A stretch of 64,000 nt of DNA. Source: JAEVLT01 sp964484065. Lineage in GTDB: Bacteria > Bacillota > Bacilli > Bacillales > Cytobacillaceae. The stretch is from the NCBI GenBank assembly GCA_964484065.1, contig CAZAEW010000002.1, forward strand, positions 124,001 to 188,000. The letters run 5' to 3'. Both the position numbers and the translations under genes were made by a program. The notes under the pieces are model-generated. The model was not told where the DNA came from and did not search any database. It worked only from the letters and a program-made list of their open reading frames with translations. Positions 17,491 to 25,072 of this stretch are shown one piece after another; the stretch's first letter is position 1; each line of letters opens with the position of its first letter.

Positions 17491-18438
17491 TTAAACAATT
17501 TCCTCAGTTTTAGTCTGTGATTCTGTTTCTTTTTCCATTTTTAATAATCTGCTAAAAGATAGAATAGCCACTTCAATTTGTTCATCGTTAGGTTCTTTAG
17601 TGGTTAAAAGCTGCAGCCATAAACCAGGAAGTCCTAAATATTTAAATACCGGTACATTTCTTAATTTGTTCGTGAATTGAAGAACTTCGAAAGCAATTCC
17701 AAGTACAACCGGTATTAATGCAATCCGGTCAACAATACGCAGCCAAAGCGGAGATGTCGGGACAATTAAATAAACAAAAACTCCGACTACTACTGTGAAA
17801 AGGATAAAGCTGCTGCCGCAGCGGTAGTGAAGACGAGAATGGGCACGGACATTATCAACCGTTAATTCAGCCCCAGATTCAAATGTATTAATTACTTTGT
17901 GCTCAGCCCCATGATATTGAAAAACCCGTTTTATCAGCGGAGTCAGCGAAACAAAGTAAATATACAGCAGCAACAATAAAAGCTTAAATAATCCTTCAAT
18001 TAGAACTTGCGCAAAATCAGTTTGGAAAATGGGCCGGGTTAATTCTGCTAAAAAGACAGGAACTAATGTAAAGATAAATTTACCAAACAAGAAGGAAATG
18101 ATGCCAATTGCAGCAACACCTAACCACATAGTTAGTTTTGGTGTATCTTTTTCATTCAATATTTGATCATCATCACTTGGGTCAACATCAAATCTTTCAG
18201 AAGAAAAATTAAGATGTCTGGAACCGTTTGCACTTGCCTCAATAATGGAGACAATTCCCCGTAAAAGCGGGATTTTTTTCAGTGCAGCAAAGGCTGGATT
18301 TACCTTGCGCGGCAAATGGAAGTATTCAATCGAATGATCTTTTCTGCGAATAGCCGTAACATAATGATGCTTTCCGCCAAACATTACGCCTTCGACCACT
18401 GCCTGGCCTCCGTATACTGGTTTTTGGGTATCTGACAT
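17491..18438 (-). CDS. yqhQ: YqhQ, DUF1385 membrane protein
   Basis: 315 residues of the DUF1385 family. It starts with the conserved YGGQAVVEGVMFGGKHH block, then RGIVSIIEASANG, and has four to five membrane helices between about residues 85 and 270, with the family signature YHGAEHKVINTFESG in between. The biochemical role of the family is not established; the HGAEHK block hints at a metal site. The frame extends to 18471, but ATG 18438 (MSDTQKPVYGG) matches the family N-terminus. Confidence 0.9.
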   Translation of the reverse strand: MSDTQKPVYGGQAVVEGVMFGGKHHYVTAIRRKDHSIEYFHLPRKVNPAFAALKKIPLLRGIVSIIEASANGSRHLNFSSERFDVDPSDDDQILNEKDTPKLTMWLGVAAIGIISFLFGKFIFTLVPVFLAELTRPIFQTDFAQVLIEGLFKLLLLLLYIYFVSLTPLIKRVFQYHGAEHKVINTFESGAELTVDNVRAHSRLHYRCGSSFILFTVVVGVFVYLIVPTSPLWLRIVDRIALIPVVLGIAFEVLQFTNKLRNVPVFKYLGLPGLWLQLLTTKEPNDEQIEVAILSFSRLLKMEKETESQTKTEEIV

Positions 18439-18714
18439 GTAAGTAAACACCAACCTATCACAAAGTCGCACTCCAGTTTAAAACTGTATGTACTTATTTT
18501 ATTCTACTAGAAAAAAGGAAAAACCTCTAGAAATGAGACAATATTTCCAATTAATTTTTTGCCTCGTTCTTTTTTATGAAATGTTATCGAATGCATTTGG
18601 TTATAATAATGCAGAAATCTAATCGTGAGTTGATTATGAAAAATAAATGAAGCAAAGACCGGAAGAATTTGAAATTTTTTATTTCGCACTTATGGCAAGA
18701 TGGAGGTAACAACA

Positions 18715-19218
18715 ATGGCAAAATTACAAAATGAAAGAAAAGGAAATTATCCTAAACCTATGTCTATTATAACACATGTTTGCTGGACTGGATTAGTTGC
18801 AGGAATATTTTGGTCACTGCTTGGGTATATCGCTTATTTATTCAGTTTTACTGATATCCATCCACATGTTATTTTAGAACCTTGGGCACTGGGAAACTGG
18901 AAAAAAGAATGGCTTGGAACGATTATTTCAATCATTGTTTACGGAATTATTTCAATAGGAGCCGCTTTTATTTATTTTTCAGCTTTTAAAAAATTAACTG
19001 GTATTTGGCCGGGAATGCTCTATGGAATTGTCCTCTTTTTTCTTGTTTTCATAATCTTGAATCCGCTTTTTCCCAGTATCGGCCCTTTTAAGGAATTAAG
19101 CAGGGATACTTTGGTGACATCTGTTTGTTTATACCTTTTATACGGGCTTTTTATCGGCTATTCCATTAGTTATGAATACCAAAATCATTCGACAGCTGAA
19201 GAGGAGACACCTACTTAA
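18715..19218 (+). CDS. yqhR: YqhR, integral membrane protein of unknown function
   Basis: 167 residues with four predicted membrane helices (around 20-45, 70-92, 98-120 and 135-158) and a short charged tail. It matches B. subtilis YqhR in position and topology. No catalytic residues are recognisable. ATG 18715 has GGAGGT 7 bases upstream; the in-frame ATG at 18700 lies within that site. Divergent from yqhQ. In B. subtilis aroQ (yqhS) follows, but it is absent here. Confidence 0.85.
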   Translation: MAKLQNERKGNYPKPMSIITHVCWTGLVAGIFWSLLGYIAYLFSFTDIHPHVILEPWALGNWKKEWLGTIISIIVYGIISIGAAFIYFSAFKKLTGIWPGMLYGIVLFFLVFIILNPLFPSIGPFKELSRDTLVTSVCLYLLYGLFIGYSISYEYQNHSTAEEETPT

Positions 19219-19263
19219 TTCTTATTAGTCGGATAAAATATGTTTGTGTTAGAATATGGCTAT

Positions 19264-19282
19264 AAGCCTTCTAGGCTTTTTA
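19264..19282 (+). terminator. Short terminator after yqhR
   Basis: AAGCCT / AGGCTT stem with a 3-base loop, followed by TTT. It lies between yqhR and yqhT and argues that yqhT begins downstream of it. Confidence 0.5.
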
Positions 19283-19366
19283 AAGATATATAATTGCAGG
19301 AACTGCCGGAATACAAGCCATTTTCCTTGTTTTCTATGCGGTTCTGAAAAAGGAGAGAGGGAAGTT

Positions 19367-20428
19367 ATGGAAAAATTAGCGAAAATAAGAAAATCATTTT
19401 CTGAGGCAGGAATAGATGGCATTTTAATTGCAAGTCCATATAATCGCCGCTACATGTCAAATTTTACAGGAACCGCAGGGTGCGTATTAATCAGTATGAA
19501 CCGGGCCCAGTTTATTACCGATTTCCGGTACGTTGAACAAGCAAGAAAACAATGCGAAGGATTTGAAATTATTCAGCATGGTCCCTCGGTTGCCGCTGAA
19601 ATTGCTGAGCAGGTAAAAAAACTGGGGATTCAAAAGCTGGGTTTTGAACAGGAACATATAACGTATGCTTCTTTTAAAGTATATGAAAAAGTAATAAAAG
19701 CTGAACTTGTCCCTGTTTCTGGTCTTGTTGAAAAGTTACGCTTGATTAAGACTGACTCAGAGATTAAGATATTAAAGGAAGCAGCAGATATCGCAGATGC
19801 TGCATTTAAACATATTTTGGGGTTTCTTCGGCCCGGTAAAACAGAGCTTGAGGTAGCGAATGAATTAGAGTTCTTTATGAGAAAAGCAGGAGCTTCATCC
19901 TCTTCGTTTGACACAATTGTTGCTTCCGGATTAAGGTCAGCACTTCCACATGGTGTTGCCAGCGACAAAGTGATTGAAAAAGGGGATTTTGTGACGCTTG
20001 ATTATGGTGCCTATTATAAAGGTTATGTGTCCGATATAACAAGAACGGTTGCTGTTGGCCAGCCGGATCAAAAGTTAAAGGATATCTATGAAGTCGTCCT
20101 TGAAGCACAGGCAAGAGGAATGGCGGGAATTAAGCCGGGGATGACAGGTAAGCAAGCGGATGCTTTAACAAGGGACTACATTACTGAAAAAGGGTATGGC
20201 GAGTATTTTGGTCATTCTACAGGCCATGGAATTGGGCTTGAAGTTCATGAGGGTCCGGCACTATCCGTTCGATCTGAACTTATTTTAGAACCGGGAATGG
20301 CGGTAACCTGTGAACCCGGTATCTATATTCCGGGTTTGGGCGGTGTTCGGATTGAGGATGATTTAAGAATTACATATGATCATAATGAAGCGCTGACTCA
20401 TTCACCAAAAGAACTTATCATTCTGTAA
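19367..20428 (+). CDS. yqhT: M24-family Xaa-Pro dipeptidase/aminopeptidase
   Basis: 353 residues, the length of B. subtilis YqhT. Creatinase-like N-terminal domain (1-125), then the pita-bread metallopeptidase domain. The dinuclear metal ligands are visible: LDYGAYYKGYVSDITRT (two Asp), HSTGHGIGLEVHEGP (His), CEPGIYIPG (Glu), and GGVRIEDDL (Glu). It cleaves peptides with proline at the second position. The frame extends upstream to 19256, but ATG 19367 has GGAGAGAGGGAAG and starts at the family N-terminus. Confidence 0.93.
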   Translation: MEKLAKIRKSFSEAGIDGILIASPYNRRYMSNFTGTAGCVLISMNRAQFITDFRYVEQARKQCEGFEIIQHGPSVAAEIAEQVKKLGIQKLGFEQEHITYASFKVYEKVIKAELVPVSGLVEKLRLIKTDSEIKILKEAADIADAAFKHILGFLRPGKTELEVANELEFFMRKAGASSSSFDTIVASGLRSALPHGVASDKVIEKGDFVTLDYGAYYKGYVSDITRTVAVGQPDQKLKDIYEVVLEAQARGMAGIKPGMTGKQADALTRDYITEKGYGEYFGHSTGHGIGLEVHEGPALSVRSELILEPGMAVTCEPGIYIPGLGGVRIEDDLRITYDHNEALTHSPKELIIL

Positions 20429-20452
20429 TAACTATTTAGGAGGATCTATTGC

Positions 20453-21010
20453 ATGATTTCTGTAAATGATTTTAAAACAGGTTTGACCATTGAGGTAGAC
20501 GGCGGCATTTGGCGCGTTATTGATTTCCAACACGTAAAACCAGGAAAAGGGGCTGCATTTGTACGCTCTAAACTTCGCAACCTTCGTACGGGAGCCATTC
20601 AAGAAAAAACATTCCGTGCAGGTGAAAAAGTTCAAAAAGCTCAAATTGATAACCGCAGAATGCAGTATTTATATGCAAGCGGCGATCAGCATGTATTCAT
20701 GGACAATGAATCTTATGAACAAATTGAACTGCCTGCATCAAGAATTGAATATGAATTGAAGTATTTAAAAGAAAATATGGAAGTATTTATTGTTTTGTTC
20801 CAAGGGGAAGTGCTTGGTATTGACCTTCCAAACACGGTTGAGTTGGAAGTGACTGAAACTGAACCGGGAATTAAAGGAGATACCGCTTCAGGAGGAACAA
20901 AACCTGCAACACTTGAAACCGGATTGATTGTTCAAGTTCCGTTTTTCGTTAACCAAGGTGACCGCCTCATTATTAATACAACAGATGGAACATACGTATC
21001 ACGCGCATAA
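20453..21010 (+). CDS. efp: Translation elongation factor P
   Basis: 185 residues in three beta-barrel domains. EF-P relieves ribosome stalling at polyproline stretches. The loop HVKPGKGAAFVR contains the lysine (Lys32 region) modified in Bacillus by 5-aminopentanol. The C-terminal domain ends VNQGDRLIINTTDGTYVSR, the usual signature. It follows yqhT after 24 bases with AGGAGGATC, so the two form an operon closed by a strong hairpin. Confidence 0.97.
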   Translation: MISVNDFKTGLTIEVDGGIWRVIDFQHVKPGKGAAFVRSKLRNLRTGAIQEKTFRAGEKVQKAQIDNRRMQYLYASGDQHVFMDNESYEQIELPASRIEYELKYLKENMEVFIVLFQGEVLGIDLPNTVELEVTETEPGIKGDTASGGTKPATLETGLIVQVPFFVNQGDRLIINTTDGTYVSRA

Positions 21011-21024
21011 CAGAATAATAAAGC

Positions 21025-21062
21025 AAGCCTGTGTACTTGATTTGAGTGCACAGGCTTTTTTC
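21025..21062 (+). terminator. Terminator after efp
   Basis: A 12-bp stem AAGCCTGTGTAC / GTGCACAGGCTT (one G-U pair), 9-base loop, then a run of seven T residues. Confidence 0.92.
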
Positions 21063-21265
21063 TTTTTTTAGAACTAGTAATAGCTATTTTTACTATCTTA
21101 TCCGCCTTCTGATATTTGATGAAATTGTGAAAAAAGACATGCGAATATTTTGAACAAATTATAAACTAATTCTTTATAACTAGTATGTATATTACTTTCC
21201 TACTAAAATAAAAAAGAAGATGGCAGATGTTCATAAATATATTGGATAAATAGAGGGATGCTAAA

Positions 21266-21928
21266 GTGGATAAGATCAAAGTTTTAATAGCAGATGCCCA
21301 TTACATGTTCATACGCGGTATTGAAAGCATACTTTCAGATGATGAAACCTTGGAAATTGTCGGAAAGGCTCAAACCGGTATTGAAGCGATTGAAATCGCG
21401 AGGCAGTCTAAACCAAATGTTATTTTAATGGATGTAAATATGCCAATCATGAACGGTTTGCAGGCATTGAAACAAATAAACGCAGAAATACCTGAGAGTA
21501 AAGTCCTTATACTGGCCGTTGAGGAAAAAGAGGAACAGCTATTCGAAGCACTGCGTTCTGGCGCATGCGGGTATTTATTGAAGAATTTACTTCCAAATGA
21601 GCTGCTGGCATTTATCCATATGATTCACCGAGGTGAATATATCGTTTCCGGACCCATTGCAAAAATGATTGTTGATTCATTTGCCAATCATCAATTAACT
21701 GATATGAAATCGCTGCGAAAAAAAGAAGATATTCTAACAAAGAGAGAAAAGGAAATACTAACGCATGTCATCAAAGGGTTAACCAATCGTGAAATTGCGG
21801 CTGCACTTTATATTTCCGAAAACACAGTGAAAAATCATTTGCGAAATATTATGGAGAAATTACAAATGAATAATCGTGTTCAAGCGGCAACGTATGCTCT
21901 TCAGGAGGGCTGGCTTCAAAACACATAA
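21266..21928 (+). CDS. Orphan NarL/FixJ-type response regulator with degenerate receiver
   Basis: 220 residues: receiver domain (1-120) and LuxR-type helix-turn-helix (about 150-215, LTKREKEILTHVIKGLTNREIAAAL). The phospho-acceptor Asp56 (ILMDVNMP) and Lys106 are present, but the second acidic-pocket residue is Ala11 (LIADAHYMF, normally Asp) and the conserved Ser/Thr is Ala84 (LILAVEE). No histidine kinase gene lies nearby. GTG start with GAGGGATG upstream. As the first gene of the island it may regulate the cytochrome and Ccm genes, perhaps by non-phosphorylation signals; this is inference. The gap to the next gene is about 145 bases. Confidence 0.85.
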   Translation: MDKIKVLIADAHYMFIRGIESILSDDETLEIVGKAQTGIEAIEIARQSKPNVILMDVNMPIMNGLQALKQINAEIPESKVLILAVEEKEEQLFEALRSGACGYLLKNLLPNELLAFIHMIHRGEYIVSGPIAKMIVDSFANHQLTDMKSLRKKEDILTKREKEILTHVIKGLTNREIAAALYISENTVKNHLRNIMEKLQMNNRVQAATYALQEGWLQNT

Positions 21929-22072
21929 GGTATGAACGGATCAACTGGTATTTTTTTGTGATTTTCTTACAATTGTAAACTTCACTAAATAGTTAAATTT
22001 ATAGGATATTATGCCTATGACTGTTTGCTAAAATATATAAGTAACTATCTTAGAATAGAAAGGTGTGAAGAA

Positions 22073-22516
22073 GTGAAACGTTTTACATCTATAATGATAG
22101 TCATTTTAGCCATAGTGGTTATTGCTGCAGGATGCGGGACTAAAAAAGAGAATTTAACACTTAATGCAAAACATAAACCGCTTCCTGATTACGTGTTAAA
22201 TTCTTCAGCAATGGTCAAAGAAACCTATATTATGGCTTCAAATAATCCTGAAGTTCTAGCTCAGGTTCCATGTTTTTGTGGCTGTGTATCTGATGGACAT
22301 AAAAGTAACCTTAATTGCTTCATACAAAAAATGGGACCAAACAAAGCAGTTGAAGCTTGGGATCAGCATGGTATAGCGTGAGATACTTGTGTAAATATCG
22401 CCCGTGAGGCGGTTCAATTGCATCAAGATGGTAAAAAGCCAAAAGAAATATATCAATTAATAACAGAGAAATATGGAGATTTAGGGGACCCCACCCCAAC
22501 ACCTGAACCAAAGTAA
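22073..22516 (+). CDS. PCYCGC-type lipoprotein read through UGA: probable selenoprotein
   Basis: Translated across an in-frame TGA at 22379-22381, this is a 147-residue lipoprotein: signal peptide with lipobox VIAAGC (Cys21), then a PCFCGC motif (Cys67, 69, 71), Cys82, and U-D-T-C (Sec103, Cys106), ending in PTPTPEPK. From memory, cysteine homologues of the PCYCGC family (PF13798) have CxxC at this point and the same PTPTP tail, so UGA replaces a conserved cysteine. The frame after UGA stays open for 44 codons and stops 10 bases before the next gene. A SECIS-like hairpin follows the UGA. GTG start with AAAGGTG 7 bases upstream. Family function is unknown; a thiol/selenol redox or metal role outside the membrane is inferred. 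Conventional calling would end it at 22381. Confidence 0.82.
22386..22427 (+). promoter_or_regulatory. Bacterial SECIS-like element
   Basis: Upper stem 22397-22402 (AUCGCC) pairs with 22408-22413 (GGCGGU, one G-U) around the 5-base loop CGUGA, which has G in the second position. The loop begins 22 bases after the UGA. A lower helix CUUG-UG (22386-22391) pairs with CA-U-CAAG (22421-22427) with one bulge. Small apical loop, early loop G and spacing all agree with known bacterial SECIS requirements for SelB binding. Confidence 0.75.
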
Positions 22517-22526
22517 GAGGTGAACC

Positions 22527-23183
22527 ATGAAAAAATTCCTACTCGGTATTTATTTTCTTATTACAATCGGCATTATCATTGTAATATGCACCAGCAATTT
22601 TAATGGTAAAAAGGACAGCAAAGCCATTTCAGCTGGGGAGAAAATATATCAAAAGCAACTATGTATTGTTTGTCATGGTAAAACCGGTAAAGGCGAAGGA
22701 ACAAAAGCAGGTACAGCATTAAATAACCAGTATTTTTTAAACTCTGTATCAGATAAAGATCTCTATCATTACATTAAATCTGGCCGGGAAGGGACAGCAA
22801 TGCCTGGCTATGGAGAAAGAATTTCCGATAAAGATATTAAAAATCTGGTTGCCTTTATTAGAAATTGGCAGACAAAAGAAATAAAATTTTCGGCACCAAA
22901 GACAATTTCAGGCGACCCTGAAAACGGTAAGCGCTTATATAAGTTATATTGTTTTACATGTCACGGCGAAAATGCAGTCGGCATGATGAAAATGGGGCCG
23001 GCACTTTCAAACCCGCAGTATTTAAAATATACAAGTGACCAGCAAATTTGGATCACAACTGCTTACGGACGCGAAAATACGGGAATGGGACCTTCTTTAA
23101 AGGGTCAGGAAGGAGTACGGCAGTTAAAAAAGCAAGAAATTAATGATATTGTTACGTATATTCGCTCTCTGCAGAAGGAGTAG
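22527..23183 (+). CDS. Membrane-anchored dihaem cytochrome c
   Basis: 218 residues: N-terminal membrane anchor (residues 4-22), then two class I cytochrome c domains with haem motifs CIVCH (46-50) and CFTCH (142-146). Candidate axial methionines are Met92 (AMPGY) and Met187 (TGMGP). It should carry electrons on the outer face of the membrane; partner oxidase or reductase is not in the window. Its ATG lies 10 bases after the Sec lipoprotein stop with AGAGGTG between, so the two are co-transcribed. The Ccm genes that follow probably attach its haems. Confidence 0.92.
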   Translation: MKKFLLGIYFLITIGIIIVICTSNFNGKKDSKAISAGEKIYQKQLCIVCHGKTGKGEGTKAGTALNNQYFLNSVSDKDLYHYIKSGREGTAMPGYGERISDKDIKNLVAFIRNWQTKEIKFSAPKTISGDPENGKRLYKLYCFTCHGENAVGMMKMGPALSNPQYLKYTSDQQIWITTAYGRENTGMGPSLKGQEGVRQLKKQEINDIVTYIRSLQKE

Positions 23184-23201
23184 AAGGTTAGACTTTGACC
23201 G

Positions 23202-23239
23202 AAAACCCTGTTTCCAATTCAAAGGATACAGGGTTTTCT
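23202..23239 (+). terminator. Terminator after the dihaem cytochrome
   Basis: AAAACCCTGT (23202-23211) pairs with ACAGGGTTTT (23228-23237). It closes the Sec lipoprotein-cytochrome transcript. Confidence 0.7.
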
Positions 23240-23349
23240 AAATGTAATTCATAGTTATTTTTCCCTAGTTAAATAAGTTAAGAAGACCATAACTATGATA
23301 ATGGCTGAGGAATAACTAATGCTAAATGACTATAAATCTATGAAAAAAG

Positions 23350-23383
23350 CCACAAAATCTGTGAACATTCTGTGGTGTTTTTT
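23350..23383 (+). terminator. Second hairpin with T run in the 23184-23514 gap
   Basis: CCACA / TGTGG arms with a long loop followed by GTTTTTTT. The 331-base gap 23184-23514 contains the two hairpins, a weak promoter-like pair (TTAACA 23411, TAAACT 23434, 17-base spacing) and no convincing gene. Confidence 0.45.
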
Positions 23384-23514
23384 TGTCAAAAAGAAAACGA
23401 TTTTCATCCTTTAACAAAATGTTCAAGAGTGGTTAAACTATTACGTTTGGATAAATATTATATTTATTTCAAAGAGGACTATAGTGTTAATTAGTTTTTT
23501 CGAGGAGGATATAT

Positions 23515-24558
23515 ATGTTAAAAAAAATGATGGCTTTATTCGTCATTACGACATTCTTATCAAGCTTTGTTATTAAAAATGCAAACGCCGAGACAGCCTT
23601 TCAGGCAGAGGAATTTCCTTACAAAACAATGCAAATTCAAGTAATGCCTGAATTCGATACCCCTGCAGATTGGCCAAAAGATACACCGGCATTACTAGTG
23701 GGCCAGTATGGAACCATTACCAATAACAGTGGTGCTGATTATTCTGGGAAAATTGAAGTACCCATTCCGGTAAATGATAAAAATTTTGAAGCGAACCTTG
23801 TTGCAGAGTTTCCAGATCCAAATAAACCAGAGGTTCAGCGGCCATATGACATTGATAAACAAAAAGGGACTATTTCATGGACACCTGAAAAGCCGATTAA
23901 AAACAATGAAACTTATCAATATGTAATCGAATATTACACCAATAACATCAACGTTGCAGATAATAAAAACTTTACTTATGAATTTACGAACCAATCGAAA
24001 ATCGACACTTTAGATGTTGTCTTTTATGCACCAATGAAAGCAAAAAACATTGTTATCGATCCTAAAGCACAAAGTACATCAAAAAGTGACTACGGCGAGG
24101 AACTTTATGCCTACGAATATAAAGATGTAAAGCCCGGCAATGCTCTTAAATACACGTTTTCTTATACAAAAAAGGATAATACAACTTCTCTATCAGTGAT
24201 TAATAAAATGCAGCCGCCGAATGACAGTACTCATTCCGGAGTTAGCAACAATAATTCTTCAAGCACCACAGCTAACAGCAAACAGCCGATTATTGGAATA
24301 GGTGGAGCATCCATCATTGGAGCATCCATCATTGCTGCAGCATTATTTATTTTCTTTGGATTAAGAGGAGGCCGCAGAAATACCCATTCTTCGACTGTAT
24401 CTGTAAATAAATCAAAAAAGAAGCAACCTGGAAAAGCCAATGCGAAAAAGGAAAGCAAGCTGGCTATTTCGGAAGAAAAGAAAGAGCTTCGGAAAAAGCT
24501 TCTCAATGGAAAGATTGATCAAGAAACCTATGAAGAAGAAATGAAGAAATTAATTTAA
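23515..24558 (+). CDS. Ccm-associated single-pass membrane protein with extracytoplasmic beta domain
   Basis: 347 residues. Signal peptide (1-25, ending NANAETA), a beta-rich extracytoplasmic domain (about 26-225), a Ser/Asn-rich linker, one membrane helix (about 262-283), and a lysine-rich cytoplasmic tail ending in a short motif, KLLNGKIDQETYEEEMKKL, like SHOCT helices. I do not recognise the family. It is the first gene of the ccm operon, 14 bases before ccmE, and resembles in layout the protein at 27947-28933. A role in haem or apocytochrome handling is inferred from context only. Excellent GAGGAGG ribosome site. Confidence 0.8.
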   Translation: MLKKMMALFVITTFLSSFVIKNANAETAFQAEEFPYKTMQIQVMPEFDTPADWPKDTPALLVGQYGTITNNSGADYSGKIEVPIPVNDKNFEANLVAEFPDPNKPEVQRPYDIDKQKGTISWTPEKPIKNNETYQYVIEYYTNNINVADNKNFTYEFTNQSKIDTLDVVFYAPMKAKNIVIDPKAQSTSKSDYGEELYAYEYKDVKPGNALKYTFSYTKKDNTTSLSVINKMQPPNDSTHSGVSNNNSSSTTANSKQPIIGIGGASIIGASIIAAALFIFFGLRGGRRNTHSSTVSVNKSKKKQPGKANAKKESKLAISEEKKELRKKLLNGKIDQETYEEEMKKLI

Positions 24559-24571
24559 AGAGGGTGCTGGC

Positions 24572-25042
24572 ATGAAAAAAAACACAATCGTATTAATAGG
24601 AGGCTTTATCATTGCAGGTGCAATTGTTTTCCTTCTTATGGCTGCAACTCCCGGTTCGAGCGGAGTGGAACTTTCGCTGAAACAGCTGGTTGCGACTCAG
24701 AATCAGCACAAAAATGATTATGTTACAGTTGAAGGCTTATTAATCGAAAAATCAGTGAAATGGGATGCCGAAAAGGTTCAACTATCGTTTGATGTTAGAG
24801 ATAAAACCAGTAAAAACAAAGAAATCCTGCACGTAACCTATCACGGTGTGAAACCTGATAACTTTACTGACGGTATCGACTGTATTCTTGAAGGGGCACC
24901 ATTAGGAAATAACAATTTTAAAGCTGAAAAAGTTCAAACAAGATGCCCTTCAAAATATGAAGGCAAAGATGTAAAAGATATGCCAGGCTACAACTCTGAG
25001 ACTCATCAAGTTGATAAAACTCAGCAATCTACACAAAAATAA
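24572..25042 (+). CDS. ccmE: CcmE, haem chaperone, CxxxY variant
   Basis: 156 residues: membrane anchor (5-25) and an OB-fold domain outside the membrane (VEGLLIEKSV, LHVTYHGVKPDNFTDG). CcmE binds haem covalently and hands it to CcmF. Most bacterial forms use a histidine in HxxxY; here the site reads Cys125-P-S-K-Tyr129, the CxxxY form known from archaea and Desulfovibrio-type Ccm systems. The downstream KYEGKDVKDMPGY is like the flexible tail. Second gene of the ccm operon. Confidence 0.9.
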   Translation: MKKNTIVLIGGFIIAGAIVFLLMAATPGSSGVELSLKQLVATQNQHKNDYVTVEGLLIEKSVKWDAEKVQLSFDVRDKTSKNKEILHVTYHGVKPDNFTDGIDCILEGAPLGNNNFKAEKVQTRCPSKYEGKDVKDMPGYNSETHQVDKTQQSTQK

Positions 25043-25072
25043 AAGGCATCTAAAAGAAGGTGGCAAAACAAC

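Noticed and set aside
19256..19366. N-terminal extension of yqhT with two CxxC pairs, like a zinc ribbon
   Set aside because: It covers the hairpin and T run after yqhR, and ATG 19367 has a strong ribosome site and the family N-terminus.
22025..22381. The PCYCGC gene as a 118-residue protein from TTG 22025 ending at TGA
   Set aside because: GTG 22073 has a proper ribosome site and gives a clean lipoprotein signal; ending at TGA leaves an unexplained open frame with family-like sequence.
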